DNA of 64,000 nt from Megaustenia siamemsis (GCA_032433765.1 JAVIAB010000092.1:99463403-99527402), one strand, 5' to 3'; positions 1 to 12,752 are shown, numbered from the stretch's first letter. Made by a program: numbers and translations. The notes: generated from the letters alone by a model not told the origin.

Positions 1-1075
1 TTTTACGCTATTCTCAATCTACTTATTATTGTTCTCTGGAACACAAAACATCAACAACAACATTCACAGAGGCCGTATCGCTATCAGTACATGACCGACC
101 CAGCTGCTGGAATGGTACCAGGGTAGGACCCTGGGGAGGCGAGAAATGCCGCCTCACATCATGAGGTTCGATGCTTAAATCGAGGCTATCTAGAAGTCTC
201 CGAACACTTCTAGACGGCCGATCACATATGTATGATAACTTGCGTGTTAAGACGCCGATTCAAGTTACCTTAACCATTGCTATACATTAAGCCGTATCTG
301 TCAGTCTCTCTCTCTCTCCCCCCCCCCCCCCCATCCCTCTCTCTCTTTTCTTTCACTTGCATTCTTCCGAATCTCGAAGGAGATACAAAGCTCTCTCTCT
401 TGTCATTCTCGGAGCCTCAACTAACCACTGTCAGTTGCATTTTCTTGAAGGTAACTTTTCTCGATCGTTGTCTGTCCATCTTACTCTGGGTCAACCACGG
501 TTTCTTCTTCCGTTTCCTCTTTTATTATCTATTTTCTATGGAATCTGTTGGCATCCTTTCCAAACGAACAAATCATTTCATTTCTTGTCTCTGTATGTAG
601 TTGCAGAACGTATGATTGATTCAATGCCCAATCACGATTTCGAATTTTGCCTCTTCTGGACACTCCAAGCGATATTTTAAAACATCTCATCTCTATGGTG
701 ACAAGTTTATTTTTCATTTACTTGTGAGCGACCATGTTTGAGCACTGATAGCTCAAGGTGGGAATGAATATACTCTGCGTAAGATGTTTCTTTGTGATGA
801 AGTATAGGGGCTAGCATTTTGGTTAGCTCTGTTACTTCGAATGTCTGTACCTTTTATTATATATTTATTGAATAATTGCGTTATGTATAAGAGTTTATGT
901 TAGCTAAATAATTAACACATAATTACTGCTGTGGCTTCTCATATCACGAGATAAAGTTATTTGTCCTTTTAACTTTTCCGTCTCTACTTTGTTGAATTCT
1001 TCTGTTTAGCGGGTTATATTCTTTCCTCATCCTATTCCTACTTTACTCTAATTATCTGTACTACCTGCTTGTCCT
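1..1075. other. No gene seen
   Basis: Presumed intron. Contains short (CT)n and a C run at 307-332. The overlapping 107-codon frames at 277-680 have no recognised motif and are pyrimidine-derived. The segment 1413-2065 is likewise without recognisable content apart from a T run near 1740. Confidence 0.6.
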
Positions 1076-1081
1076 TCTCTA

Positions 1082-1412
1082 ATATGTGATATCTCCGTGT
1101 CTTTATCTTATCTGTGCTATCTCCTTGTCTTTCTCGTATCTGTGATATCTCCGTGTCTTTATCTTATCTGTGCTATCTCTTTGTCTTTCTCATATTTGTT
1201 ATATCTCCGTGTCTTTATCTTATCTGTGCTATCTCCTTGTCTTTCTCATATCTGTGCTATCTCCTTGTCTTTATCTTATCTGTGCTATCTCCTTGTCTTT
1301 ATCATATATATTATTATCTACTTGTCTTTCCCATATCTGTGCTATCTCCTTGTCTTTTTCAGATCTATGATATCTCCGTGTCTTTATCTTATCTGTGATA
1401 TGTCTTTTCTGT
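1082..1412. repeat. 28-bp minisatellite
   Basis: About 12 units around CTGTGCTATCTCCTTGTCTT plus TATCTTAT. Overlapping open frames in all three plus frames are by-products. Confidence 0.9.
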
Positions 1413-2065
1413 TTGTGTTTTTGAGTTAGAATAACCTGCTCTTCCAGAAGTGCCACAAAAGCACTAGTCTCGCTTTTAAACTCATTAACTCTAGTCTGAG
1501 AGATAATTGATAGTTTAAGATAGGTTAATAAACCTGGGTGAGTCTAACTCAACCTTGTGAGTTACAAGTAAGCAACTTGGGCCTTTTCATTTTAGCACGG
1601 GGTATGTTACGACATAACTTTTCTTGGCCTCAAGTATTTCCACGTTCTCTGTCCCGCCACTTTTATAACATTTCATGACCAATGTTATTCATAGTTCCTT
1701 ATCAGTTATGTCTCATTTCATGACCAAAACTTTTTTCCCTTTTTTTTTTATTTCAGTGCAACTTTTGAGTTCCACTACCAACGTGTTTTGTCAGTCTCCG
1801 TTGTTAATAACTACTATCTTGCTTTCACCTATTTTACATCACGTTGAGTGACACTGTCTTCTGCTGAATTGTGCTTATGTAGAGACAGGTTTATAAAGTC
1901 ACAAGCGTCGGTATAAGCTTATGTGAATGATTTAGTTTTCCTTAGTGTTGATGTGTGCTTGTATGCTATGTTTTGATCATCATTACCGCACTGCTGGTAC
2001 AACAATAGGTGCTCCCGACGTCTCGAAATACAAGGAGAATCGGAGACACACGTGAATGCATGCCA

Positions 2066-3035
2066 AGGGATCTAGAAGCGAACATGTGTGATTCTGCTTT
2101 CTTAAGTGTGGGTGTAAGCTTACATATGTAAAGTAAAGTACCCCCGTCACGCCAAGTGGCGTATAGGGAAATATGGTGTTAGTGACCCTATATTTTACAG
2201 ACCTTCAGCACATGATTTTTGGAGTAATGTGGTCAGTATTACGCCCGTGCTGCTTTACTTTCCCAGAAAAAAAGTCCGGTACCCAATTAAGGCTGGGTGA
2301 ACCCGGAAGCCGTCGGTTGGGATCGAACCCTACCCCTTGTCCGTGGTAGTCCAGTTCACTAACCACTGAGCTATCGCGGCTACTTTACATATGTGATTCA
2401 CCTTTCTTAAGTGTGGGTGTAAGCTTACATATGTGATTAAGCCTTCTTAAGTGTGCGTGTAAGCTTACATATGTGATTCACCTTTCTTAAGTGTGGGTGT
2501 AAGCTTACATATGTGATTAAGCCCTCTTAAGTGTGGGTGTAAGCTTACATATGTGATTCACATTTCTTAAGTGTGGGTGTAAACTTACATATGTGATTCA
2601 CCTTTCTTAAGTGTGGGTGTAAGCTTACATATGTGCTTAAGCCTTCTTAAGTGTGGGTGTAAGCTTACATATGTGATTCAGCCTTCTTAAGTGTGGATGT
2701 AACCTCGCATATGTGATTCAGCCTTCTTAAGTGTGGGTGTAAGCTTACATTTGTGATTCACCTTTCTTAAGTGTGGGTGTAAGCTTACATATGTGATTAA
2801 ACCTTCTTAAGTGTGGATGTAAGCTTACATATGTGATTCACCTTTCTTAAGTGTGTGTTTAAGCTTACATATGTGAATCAGCCTTCTTAAGTGTGGCTGT
2901 AATCTTACATATGTGATTCAGCCTTCTTATGTGTTGGTGTAAGCAGACATATGCGATTCGACTTTCTTATACATCGGTGTAAGCTTACACATGTGATACA
3001 GCTTCCATAAGTGTTGTTGTAAGCTGACATGAAGA
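2066..3035. repeat. 40-bp minisatellite, split by a SINE
   Basis: Units of 40 bp (GTGTGGGTGTAAGCTTACAT then ATGTGATTCACCTTTCTTAA), about 17 in all. The SINE at 2130-2384 sits inside the second unit. Units degrade toward 3035. Confidence 0.92.
2130..2384 (-). mobile_element. tRNA-derived SINE (family A) inserted in a 40-bp array
   Basis: The minus strand starts with a tRNA-like head: A box TAGCTCAGTGGTTAGTGAAC and B box GGTTCGATCCCAACC, then a body ending GGGGGTACTTTACTTT. Flanked by the perfect duplication TTACATATGT (2120-2129 and 2385-2394), which is itself part of the interrupted 40-bp array. Other copies are at 50332 and 51665. Confidence 0.88.
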
Positions 3036-3039
3036 GAGT

Positions 3040-3175
3040 AAGATGATAAAACAAACGAGGAAAAGACGGCCAAGATTTATGAGACATGTCTGGAAAGGAG
3101 GCCAGTTGGAATAATCAGTAACAACAGGGAAAATAGACGGTATGAGAATTAAAGGTAGACACAGGTAATATATGC
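3040..3175 (+). pseudogene. LINE C-terminal fragment (family 3)
   Basis: Plus strand, interrupted: KRRPRFMRHVWKGGQLE, a stop, VTTGKIDGMRIKGRHR. It matches the GHVMRR...VTTGKI.G.R.RG..R signature of 10245 and 12190. It follows directly on the 40-bp array. Confidence 0.5.
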
Positions 3176-3235
3176 TGGCGCATATAAATTAAAAAACGAA
3201 CACATTGGATCGACTTTGAAAGAGTGGAAGCTGAA

Positions 3236-3740
3236 CTTTCTTCTTTTCTTCTTCTTCTTCTACCTTCTTAGCTCCTTATGGAGCATAGGTCTTCAACAAA
3301 CACTTTCCAAGTCGTTCTGTTTTTTTTTGTCATTCTTTTAAGATCATTTTATGTCTTCCCCATCATCTTCATCTCTGCTTCTATCTGTCTTCTCCAAGAA
3401 TTCCCTGGTCTTCCTCTTTGTCTTTTCCCCTGGGGATTCCAAAAAAGGGCCTGTTGTGTAATACTCTCAGTTGGCTTACGCAGTGTGTGTCCTATCCAGC
3501 GCCATCGTCTTCTCTGTTTCTCTTTATCCACTGGTATTCGACTGGTACATTTCCATAATTCTATCGTAGTGATTTTGTCCTGCCATTTCCATCATTTTAT
3601 TCTGCGTAAGCATCCATTAATGAAAGTCTGTATTTTCATGATTGTCAACTTTGTTGTTTTCCATGTTTCACAGCCATATAATAGGACCGACTTAACATTG
3701 GAGTTGAAAATTGTAATTTGGAACTTTGATTAAACCAAAA
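3236..3740 (-). pseudogene. RTE-type LINE 3' end (family 2)
   Basis: Minus strand: RRRWRWIGHTLRKPTESITQ, ALFWNPQGKRQRGRPGNSWR, with a (GAA)n-like 3' tail (TTC on plus, 3240-3262). The GHTLRKP and GKR.RGRP motifs are typical of the C-terminus of RTE-like elements common in molluscs (from memory). Frame broken. Confidence 0.72.
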
Positions 3741-4629
3741 GAAAGAAATCCGTCATATCAGTTAAACACTATCTTTGTCAATTCTCTGCAACTTAAAGTA
3801 GAAGAGAAGTATTTAGAGCTTAAATAAAGTTTAGAGATTACCTCTAGAAACAAATCACGGTTCAACTCATCATTTTTACTTGGCCCCCAGTCTTGATTTT
3901 CCACATTCACCTTCTGATATCTCCCTATCTACTCCCAGATAAATGATACATTCATGAGGAATGAGAGATTTCAAACACGCAATTTCCCCATCAAGTTACG
4001 ACAGCATTTGACCAAACATTAGATAAGCTCGGAGAAATTGAATCTCTCAAATCGTATGTATAATCTTTATGTCCTTATTGGCACAGCATCTGAATGTTCT
4101 AGTTAAGACATAATATCGTTTATGCAAAGGATTCTGTCTCTCATTTGAGTTTTTTTTTTTCTGAAAGCACGGAAATGTGTCCTTGACCGCGAGGACACTT
4201 GTACACATCCGGTGTTAGCGTTTATCATCACGTGTTCAGATTACGCTTAACTCCAATGAATGATTTGTGAGTCACGTGAGCAAAGAAGCCATAACAATAA
4301 AAATAAAAAAATCTGCCGGAGCAGGCCACAAGCACGTGCCCTGTTAAGCATCGTCGAGCGACACTTATGACTTCTGCCCAGCGCTGTTTGAATCCTCTGC
4401 GAGGCTGACGGGTCGTGTTATGCATATTTGATAACGAGGCCTCCCAATAGAAGCTGCAAGAAGGCCGTTATGTCTGCTTTCCATGATGGAGTCTATTCGT
4501 TTTCAGTGCTAATTGCCAACAAGGTATGGCAAGATAAGGCAGGGCCAAGTTGTCTGCCCATCTTTATGTGTTAATGCTGTTCTTGTCACTGGTGGACAAA
4601 GGGTGGGACAAAGGGTGACCCCATTCTGG

Positions 4630-4660
<31 letters not shown>

Positions 4661-4848
4661 CATGCTGTGGTCACTTTACATAGACCATGCAATGACCGGA
4701 ACATACATATTTAGTTGTTCTTTCTTTCGTTCCGACTTTGTAGTCGTTTGTGAGTGGTAGTGAAATGATTAAAAATTACAATTATAACAAATAAGTAATT
4801 GGTAAGTACTTACTTGGGAGCAAACAGCAATAATAAAATATAACAAAG
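3741..4848. other. No gene seen
   Basis: Presumed intron. AT-rich unique-looking sequence with a (CA)n run at 4632-4652 and a T run near 4151. No exon-like frame. Confidence 0.6.
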
Positions 4849-5108
4849 AGAACTCCTATTGATATAAAAAGAGAAGTAAGACAAGGATGCATCTTATCAC
4901 CAAGCTTGTTCAATCTATACACTGAGCAAATCTTTAAAAACATCTCAGAGATACCAGGCCTAAACATTAATGGAAAGATAATCAATAACCTAAGATATGC
5001 TGATGATACTGTTCTACTAGCAGAAAATCCTAAAGATCTACAACAATTGCTTAATGGAACAAACATGACAAGAAAAACATATGGATTAGATATGAATATC
5101 AAAAGGCT
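4849..5108 (+). pseudogene. LINE reverse-transcriptase fragment (family 1)
   Basis: Open plus-strand frame with RT motifs RQGCILSPSLFNLYTE and LRYADDTVLLAENPKDL (YADD active site), ending at YGLDMNIK. It has no endonuclease, fingers or 3' end. It abuts an oppositely oriented LINE fragment at 5109. Family of APE-type non-LTR elements; the clade (RTE-like or related) is not certain. Confidence 0.8.
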
Positions 5109-6315
5109 AAAATGGACGCCATTCCGCTCTGTCTCTTGCTTTGATGGTGCATTTTTTCACAGGCTGATTTGTCCATCTGTTGATATTACTGGTCCATGTT
5201 AGTTTGGTCTGCCTCTTCCTCTTTGACCTTGTATTTTCCCGTCCACGATTACTTTTAGTAGGCTGTTGTGTCTTTTAACATGCCCCAAGAAACTAATTTG
5301 TCTTGTTTGAACTGTGTTTAATAGTTATCTTTTCATTTTTAATTTTTTTAAGATTTCATCGTTTGTTTCCTTTTCTTTCCATCATATTCTACATATTAAA
5401 AAAAATAAATCCACATTTAAAAGGCGTCAACTTTCTGTTCTGTTTTCTTGTCTAATGCCCATGTTTCTGCACCATACAGGAATGTTGAGAAGACATAACA
5501 TTTTGTTATTCTTAGTTTTAACCATTGTGTTATTTGTTTTGATGTTAGTATATTTTTCAATGCATTAAAATAACTTTTTTGCCATTCCTATTCTTTTGTT
5601 TATTTCAGATGTGATACTTTGTGCGCGCCTCACAGCACCACAGCTGGAAGTTGTCAGCGACCCACAGCTGATGGCTTGCACCAGGATCGGTGAGCCAGAA
5701 TTATCCATACCTTGCTCCACCTCTCCGTGGTGCCTCTAGAAACAGACTAATCTGTCTAGTCTGGCCAAGCGAGTAGGGATCGAAGAGGGAAGACAACCCG
5801 GTACTCAAAAATGTCGTGCTGAATTTTGATGTGTTGGGCCGAAAGGCGCAAATATCACAGTTATATTGCAAACCACAACACAACGCAGACACACCCACTT
5901 AACGTCCTTTTAAGGGCGGATGGTGAAAAGGAATTCTATAGTCTACTAGAATACTTTAGTCATCGGGCGAACACAAGCAAGCAAGTACATTTTCCATCAC
6001 TGGTTATAGTATGCTCGAGGTAGCTGTAGCTCTGAACTGTCTCAAGGTCTCAGATGTATTCCTTCAATTCTGATATCCACTTGTATGTTTTGAGAAATAT
6101 CTTTGTTTATGGTCATAGTTTTAGTGTTGATATTCATACCTAATCCATATTTTTTGCTTGTCATGTTTATTTCATTAAGTAATTGGTGTAGATCTTTAGG
6201 ATTTTATGCTAATGATACAGTATCATCAGCATATCTTAGGTTATTCATTGCTGTTAAGTCTATTTAAACGTTCTTGTATTTCTTCTGTTTTTCTTTGCAT
6301 AAGTGTTGGTAATGT
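5109..6315 (-). pseudogene. LINE 3' half (family 1), interrupted by another repeat
   Basis: Minus-strand copy of the same family as 63261-64000. The 3' coding end is at 5109-5300 and the thumb region at 5300-5610. After the nested repeat it resumes at about 5988-6315, where the YADD region can still be recognised. It has many stops. It overlaps the same protein region as the plus-strand fragment next to it, so these are two separate insertions rather than one inverted copy. Confidence 0.7.
5625..5985. mobile_element. Unclassified interspersed repeat nested in a LINE
   Basis: Shares CTGGAAG(T/C)TGTCAGCGAC, CCACCTCT and CACTTAACGTCCTT with the segment at 52836-53130, in the same order. It splits a minus-strand LINE: LINE sequence stops near 5610 and resumes with ATTTTCCATCACTGG near 5988. 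Without a recognised RNA-derived head I leave it unclassified. Confidence 0.6.
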
Positions 6316-7984
6316 GGAAAGCTATATTGCACTTAATAACGGACACGGGTATGGCCTGGTGAACGTAATTTAAAATAATTTAAAATATATACTACCAGAC
6401 TGCGTGGGCATAAGATATAAAAAAAACAACTCCAGACTGTGTGGGAAGATAGACACGGGGTCAACAAATATTTATGTTATTAACAGACCTGGTGAAGGCG
6501 AGACGCGTAGTCGGGTGACAAGGGAGTGCCATCATAGATATGCATGGACACTCACCCGCAGATCAATCAGTTAGAGGAAAAGTGAATGAGATAGTAAATG
6601 AGCAAAGAAATCAGTGACCAAATTAGTTAGAGACAAGCAGAAAGCAGATGAAAAACCAGCAGAGGAGCTAGAAGTAGATGAGTCACTAACATATACCAAG
6701 GCGGAGCGATTAGAAAAGCTGCCAACTAGTATAGATAAATAAGACGTTAGAACAAGACCGATATTGGATCAAAGTGTATAGACTAATGGATCTAGTTAGT
6801 CCACAACATGACTTGTGTATAGATAGCTAGAAGTGCAATATGCGATGTGTTAATTAATTCTAGGAGTATGTGAGTCAGCGGTCATCCAGACTGCCAGGTA
6901 ACATTATTAGTGGCCATGAAGTTATGTATCGTACATTTAAAATATGGAAATGTACTACTGTGACTGGTGACCAAGGGGCTGTAAAATAGCAGTGGCGTAT
7001 ACTGTTTTTGGGGTCTGGGCTACCGACAAAATAATAAATAAAAACATACATTATATTCAGTGGGCTAACATAAAGTAATATTTTCTAATGACATCACTAC
7101 ATTTTAGATTTCTTATTTATTTGTTAATTATATCCGTCTTTTTTGGGACGAAAATGTCTTTATGACTTTGTCATTCAAAGTACTGTTGGGTTGGTTTCTA
7201 AGTTTCTGAGGGAAATTATTTCTCGATAGACATTAATGCCAAACCAGATAAGCGTCTTGTGTCTGAGTCGCGCGACAATAAGATTTAATTCTCTTGAGAG
7301 CAGAAACAGTTCTTTCTACAGATGCTGATGCGCATAACGTAGTTATAAATAGCTAAGGAAGTTCCGGTAATCAGACATAGTTTCACTTTCACTTTTAACG
7401 CTTCTAATTGGCTAGAGCTAAAAATAACACATGAAACCGCATTCCTCTAGCGGTAGCTCCCATTATATTATTTTGACTCCCATTTTTGAATGTCAAGGTC
7501 GTTAATACTGATAGAGGAAAAATGTACCGCTAGCTACTAGAAGTTTCAATGTAGAGTAGTTTCGGTTTCATTAACAAACGTTATAGTGGCCAGAGGAAAA
7601 CCTTGCTTTAATAAATGCAAACACGAATAATTATATTTTAGTGTTATTGGACACTTCAAACGTTTGTAGATTGTCGTTGTCGAGAGGATGAGATTTGACT
7701 TGAATGTGTTAAAGAGAAAACGATGCGGTCTCAGTTTATGAAGTACGAACGACATAGCGCGGCATTCCATTATATTAAAAGTTGAACGTAACACAGCCAG
7801 CGCCATAATAGGAAGCCAAATCCAGTGTTTAAATATAGTGTCAAGATAACGCACCAAGATCCAAGTAACAAACACAGTGTTACAGTACCTAATCGTCTGC
7901 AAATAGAAACTCGTTAATCACGCCTGTCTCCAATGGGTTGGCTAATTTACATATGTAGTTCATGTAAGTAATAAACAATAGGGG
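6316..7984. other. No gene seen
   Basis: Presumed intron. No recognised element. The 118-codon minus frame at 7546-7902 has no known motif. A G run begins at 7981. The stretch 8166-9350 likewise has only pyrimidine-rich sequence. Confidence 0.55.
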
Positions 7985-8165
7985 GGGGGGGGGGCAGATA
8001 GTATGCACCCTGGTCTTACTCCTGATCTAACTTCAAAGTGGTCTGTATAGCCTGCTGCTGTTCTGACTGTGCAGCTGCTTTTGATGTAGCGACTTTTAAT
8101 TCGGTTCGTTAGATGTTGGCTTACTCCGTATTTTTCTAGAGTACCTGGTTTCCGGCTTTCTGTTC
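7985..8165 (-). pseudogene. LINE reverse-transcriptase palm fragment
   Basis: Minus strand: LEKYGVSQHLTNRIKSRYIK, SSCTVRTAAGYTDHFEVRSG, VRPGCILSA, which is the conserved GVRQGC.LSP region of non-LTR RT. It ends in a 14-base G run on plus (7981-7994). One short open piece, nothing further. Confidence 0.65.
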
Positions 8166-9350
8166 ATCGTCAATCCTTAAAAAGATGTTAAGTTGCGCTT
8201 AGAAACGCTGTGTCGTCGCTAATTTACAGCAAACAGCAACCTTTCTTTTCTAAATGTATTTGTCTTTTTTCCAATTTTTTTAAAACAAATTTTATATCCA
8301 CTGCCCGTAAGTAAAAGTGGTATTTTTGTTCTTTGCGCCAAAAGAAAGTTGACTCAGTTATTGGCTAATCTGAAGTAATACAGTTCTTTCATGATAGTCA
8401 ATGATGGCAGTCATATTGGGCTCAACGATGAGCGTGTATCAAGGTTACTTTGTTCGAAGGTGACCCTGATATGTACATGCGAGTGTGCTAATTATTACGT
8501 GGTTGATCTAATAAGGAAAATTGTAAAAATTCAAACACAGGAAAGATGTTATACGAGAGAGGGATTCAGTCAAAAAGTAATTCACTGACGTTACAATCAG
8601 ATAAGCTACCACTGATGGTATAGCAAAGGTTGTTCATTATGACGCACTTTGAATTGACACGTATACGTTAGGCATGAATTCATGAACACGCAGTTGTTGG
8701 CGACATCATGTTGACAGTTATCAAGTCAATTAATAGTGCTCTTTATGAATGATAGAGCGGGATCTTTCACTCCATTCATCTAACCCTCCTTCCCTCTCAT
8801 TCTTCAAAATACATTTTCTCTCCTTCTGCATTGTTTATTTCTCTACTTCTTTCATTCATACTTTACCTGCTTTTCTCTCTCATTTTATACAACTAATCTT
8901 TCTCTTCTCGCGCTCTCTCTATCTCTCTCTCTCTCTCTCTTATTTTTCTCTGCTTTCTCCTTATCGCGGTATCTCCCACCATCTCTCTCTATATTTCTTT
9001 CTCTCCTGTGGCACTCACCAACTTTTTTCTATAGTTCAATCTTTACTCTCTCACTCTTTCGTTCTTTTTTTTTTTTTGAATTCTCATATTTCTCTATCTT
9101 TCTGTCTTCAGTAATTTCGTGTGTAGCGGGCGTGCTTAACACTGCGGTGCGTGCTGAGTAAGGGATCTGTGCCTACTTATCTCATCTTACCTTCCATTAT
9201 AGTATACTATCTGTTTCTCTGCCTGTCTCTATGTATCTCTAACTCACTGTCTATCTCACATATTTTTTTCCCATTATTTTTTAAACATTTTTTTTCCAAA
9301 TCCGTCTGGCACTCTCACCCCTCCTGACGCATTGTCCAATGCTTCCTACT

Positions 9351-9525
9351 CATCCTCTCTCTCTCTCTCTCTTTCTGTCTTTCTTTCTTTCTCTCTTTCT
9401 TTCTTTCTCTCTTTCTTTCTCTCTTTCTTTCTTTCTTTCTCTCTTTCTTTCTCTCTCTCTTTCTTTCTCTCTTTCTTTATCTCTTTCTTTCTTTCTCTCT
9501 TCTTTCTTTCTCTCTTTCTTTCTCT
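9351..9525. repeat. (CTTT/CT)n pyrimidine tract
   Basis: Mixed CTTT and CT repeats. A looser pyrimidine-rich stretch precedes it at 8740-9115. Frames on either strand are low complexity. Confidence 0.9.
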
Positions 9526-9809
9526 CCACCCCATCAACATGAACGAGGACATAGTGACATATACTAAATATAGTAATAGGAAACTCTTTGTACAGAGCTT
9601 CGCCGCAGGATCCAATCTGATCATCAGAAGTAGACCCTTCGAGCAAGTGTTTCAGCCCTTTAGCTTTTGACACTCTAAGGGAGGTGGGACCACCTGGGTC
9701 ATGACTCCCAGGGGCGTCGATCTTCGAGTGCATTAACTTGAAGACTCACACTGTATGCGGCATATCATAACTAAACATATTGTGCGAAACACTTCTGATC
9801 GAATCTACT

Positions 9810-10075
9810 GTCCATATCCGGGGCACACGACTCAACTTAGCCAGCACATTGATGTCCATATCCGGGGCACACGACTCAACTTAGCCAGCACATTGATGTC
9901 CATATCCGGGGCACACGACTCAACTTAGCCAGCACATTGATGTCCATATCCGGGGCACACGACTCAACTTAGCCAGCACATTGATATCCATATCCGGGGC
10001 ACACGACTCAACTTAGCCAGCACATTGATGTCCATATCCGGGGCACACGACTCAACTTAGCCAGCACATTGATGC
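9810..10075. repeat. 44-bp tandem repeat, six almost identical copies
   Basis: Unit GTCCATATCCGGGGCACACG plus ACTCAACTTAGCCAGCACAT and TGAT. Copies differ at essentially one position (GATGTCC versus GATATCC), so the amplification is recent. Confidence 0.95.
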
Positions 10076-10244
10076 GGTGGCAGCAGTCCGAAGTGGTGAC
10101 AATAAACTATGGGTTAAATCATTGACTAAAACCATTGTTATAGCCATGTAGATATGAACTGTTCTATATGTTGTTTTTTTCTCTTCTAGCACGTTGGTCT
10201 ATTGTAGCATTATCATGATTGGGTAATCTCATTAAAAGGCAGCT

Positions 10245-10502
10245 CCTAAAAAAACACCAGAAAGAAACAATCAACATTTTTCGGGCACATCATGAGAAGA
10301 GGAAAGTTGGAATACTTGGTTACAACTGGCAAAATAAAAGGAAAGAGAAATCGCGGACGACAAAGAGAGAAAATACTGGATAGCTTGGTGTCATGGCATG
10401 GAAAATAGTCAACAACAGAACTGTTACGATGCACTGTAGATAGAAGATTGTGGAAGGACATGATTGCCTACGCCAACCGGTATGGCACATGATGATGATG
10501 TA
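10245..10502 (+). pseudogene. LINE 3' end (family 3)
   Basis: Plus strand: GHIMRRGKLEYLVTTGKIKG, KRNRGRQREKILDSLVSWHG, a stop, STTELLRCTVDRRLWKDMIA, AYANRYGT, stop, then a GATGATGATG tail. A clear C-terminus of a non-LTR element. Confidence 0.7.
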
Positions 10503-10814
10503 TCTCATTAAAACGTCTCTCTCACTTTCTGTCTGTCTCTTTCTCTCTCTCTCTCTCTCAAGTTAAAAAAGAAAATATTTGCATAATGTACTTCATAAAC
10601 TCTGAGAGAGTGCTATAAGATATTCGTTTTGCCATTCGTTTCTTATAAGGCTCGACACTTGACTTCGCCCCCTGGGTCCCGAGATTAAAGGAAATAATGC
10701 GTGTGTGATATAATGTCGCAGGGGAGATAAGTATTACCTATCACAGTACTAGACAACTTCTCACAGTTGTGAGGAGTCAGGTGCTTTTCTCGCTGCTTTT
10801 AATCAGAGGTTAGT

Positions 10815-11032
10815 CATCGTCATCATCATCATCATTGTCGTCGTCATAATCATCATCAGCACCATTATTATCATCATCGTCAGCATCGTCATCATCATCA
10901 TCATTGTCGTCGTCATAATCATCATCAGCATCATTATTATCATCATCGTCATCATCATCATCATTGTCGTCGTCATAATCATCATCAGCACCATTATCAT
11001 CATCATCGTCATCATCATCATCATCGTCATCA
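10815..11032. repeat. (ATC)-derived repeat at a LINE tail
   Basis: Runs of CAT/CGT with a higher-order pattern containing GTCGTCGTCATAATCATCAT. It starts exactly at the 3' end of the minus-strand LINE at 11035. Confidence 0.85.
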
Positions 11033-11034
11033 TG

Positions 11035-11300
11035 CAGCTTGTTCTTACTCGAACTTGGCTTCCAATACAGCTACTCTGAAGTGTTCTCTATTCCACTCGT
11101 GATGTGTTGCGCCTACAGCAGTCAATTCCAGCTCATATGTGACATCTTGCATTTCTTTCAATCTTCTAGTTTGTCCTCTGCTTCGTTTACCTGTAACTAT
11201 GCCCTCCGTAATTATCTCCTCTATACCATTATGTTGTTTCACATAACTAAATATTTTATTTTCCTTGCTGTTATATTCTTTTCAACCAGTTTTCTGAAAT
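11035..11300 (-). pseudogene. LINE 3' end (family 4)
   Basis: Minus strand: MKQHNGIEEIITEGIVTGKR, SRGQTRRLKEMQDVTYELEL, EWNREHFRVAVLEAKFE, then an ATG-repeat tail that has expanded into the array at 10815-11032. A 54-bp internal piece of the same family is at 13045-13098. Confidence 0.68.
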
Positions 11301-11798
11301 TTTAAGTTCTCCCAAAATGTACCTCCTTCTTCTTTTTTCCGTCCATGCCATATTCTTATTCTGTAACAGTTTTATTCAAATGCGCTAATTCAGCCGATCT
11401 GTCGATTGTCCATAAGCCCATATGTTATTAGAAGGAAAAAAAAAACGTCTGATCTTTCTATGTGGGACTCAAACCGAATGCCTTTGAAGCAAGCAGCATA
11501 ATGTCAGTGATACAGTTCAATTATTTGGAAGAAATCTGTTGATATATTAGCTAGCATTTTTTACTACCTTACACCCAAGTGTAGGTGTGCAGCAGTGTGA
11601 AATTATAAAGCGAATGAGAGAATAGAAGCAATATAATATACAAGTTTGATACATGAAATGAAAGGATCGAAGAACTATAATATACAATGTTAATAAATCA
11701 ACCGCATTGATAAAAACATCGTAAATGAATGGGATGGACGGCAAGGATAACATACAATTTTGATACATAGAATGATATGATAACAACATTGTAATATA

Positions 11799-11838
<40 letters not shown>

Positions 11839-11879
11839 TGGGAGCAATCAGATGGTAGATGTATAACAGAGGTGAGATG

Positions 11880-12425
11880 CAGAATAGCTTAGGCAAAAAC
11901 AGCTTTTCAAAAAATTAAGAAATGTAATGTGAAATTTATTTTTCACAATGGATACAAGAAAAGGAGTTTTTAAACGTTATGTAGAGCCAGTCTTAACATA
12001 TGTATGTGAATCATGGACAATAGAACATGAGAAGAACAACAAAATCGCTGGAGGTTGTAGAATTGTGGCTTTACAGAATAATGTTGAGAATACCATTGAC
12101 AGCTAAGAAGAATAATGAAAACGTTCTAAAAGAGGCCACAGCATAAAGAGAGCTAATTTCCAATATTAGGAAAAACCAATCATCTGTTTTTGGCCATGTA
12201 ATGAGAAGGGAACAGATGGAATATATTGTGACAACTGGGAAAATTGAGGGGCGAAGAGATAGAGGAAAGCAAAGAAAAAATAATTTAGACAGCTTAAGAG
12301 AATGGCTTGGCAGAAGGTCAACAACAGAAATGATAAATAACTGTCTAAATCAAGAGTCATGGAGAGACATGATTACATACGCCAGCAGACATAGTACTTG
12401 ATGACGATGATGATGATGATGATAT
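11880..12425 (+). pseudogene. LINE 3' end (family 3) with ATG tail
   Basis: Plus strand: traces of VEPVLTYVCESWTIE in the first part, then REQMEYIVTTGKIEGRRDRG, LDSLREWLGRRSTTEMINNC and YASRHST, stop, and (GATG/ATG)n at 12401-12423. Several frameshifts. The tail runs into the 48-bp array. Confidence 0.72.
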
Positions 12426-12752
12426 ATTGAAAGGAGCTGAAAGGTACATCCGTTATGATATTGCTGATGATATATTGAAAGGAACTGAAAGGTACATCCA
12501 TTATGATATTGCTGATGATATATTGAAAGGAACTGAAAGGTACATCCGTTATGATATTGCTGATGATATATTGAAAGGAACTGTAAGGTACATCCGTTAC
12601 GATATTACTGATGATATATTGAAAGGAACTGAAAGGTACATCCGTTATGATATTGCTGATGATATATTGCAAGGAACTGAAAGGTACATCCGTTATGATA
12701 TTGCTGATGATATATTGCAAGGAACTGAAAGGTACATCCGTTATGATATTTC
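12411..12752. repeat. 48-bp minisatellite beside the exon 12900-12772 donor
   Basis: Seven units of 48 bp (AAAGGAACTGAAAGGTACAT plus an AT-rich remainder). On the gene strand each unit contains GTACCTTTCAG, which looks like a weak 3' splice acceptor. One edge grows out of the (ATG)n tail of a LINE fragment; the other ends about 20 bp from the exon donor. Confidence 0.9.

Noticed and set aside
2130..2384. tRNA gene
   Set aside because: A and B boxes are present, but the body, duplication flanks and three copies show it is a SINE. The tRNA fold beyond the boxes is not kept.
3278..3733. 151-codon plus frame resembling a membrane protein
   Set aside because: It is the antisense of a LINE 3' end whose minus-strand motifs are clear.
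4849..6315. Single LINE copy inverted by twin priming
   Set aside because: The two oppositely oriented pieces cover the same protein region (both include the YADD region), so they must be separate copies.
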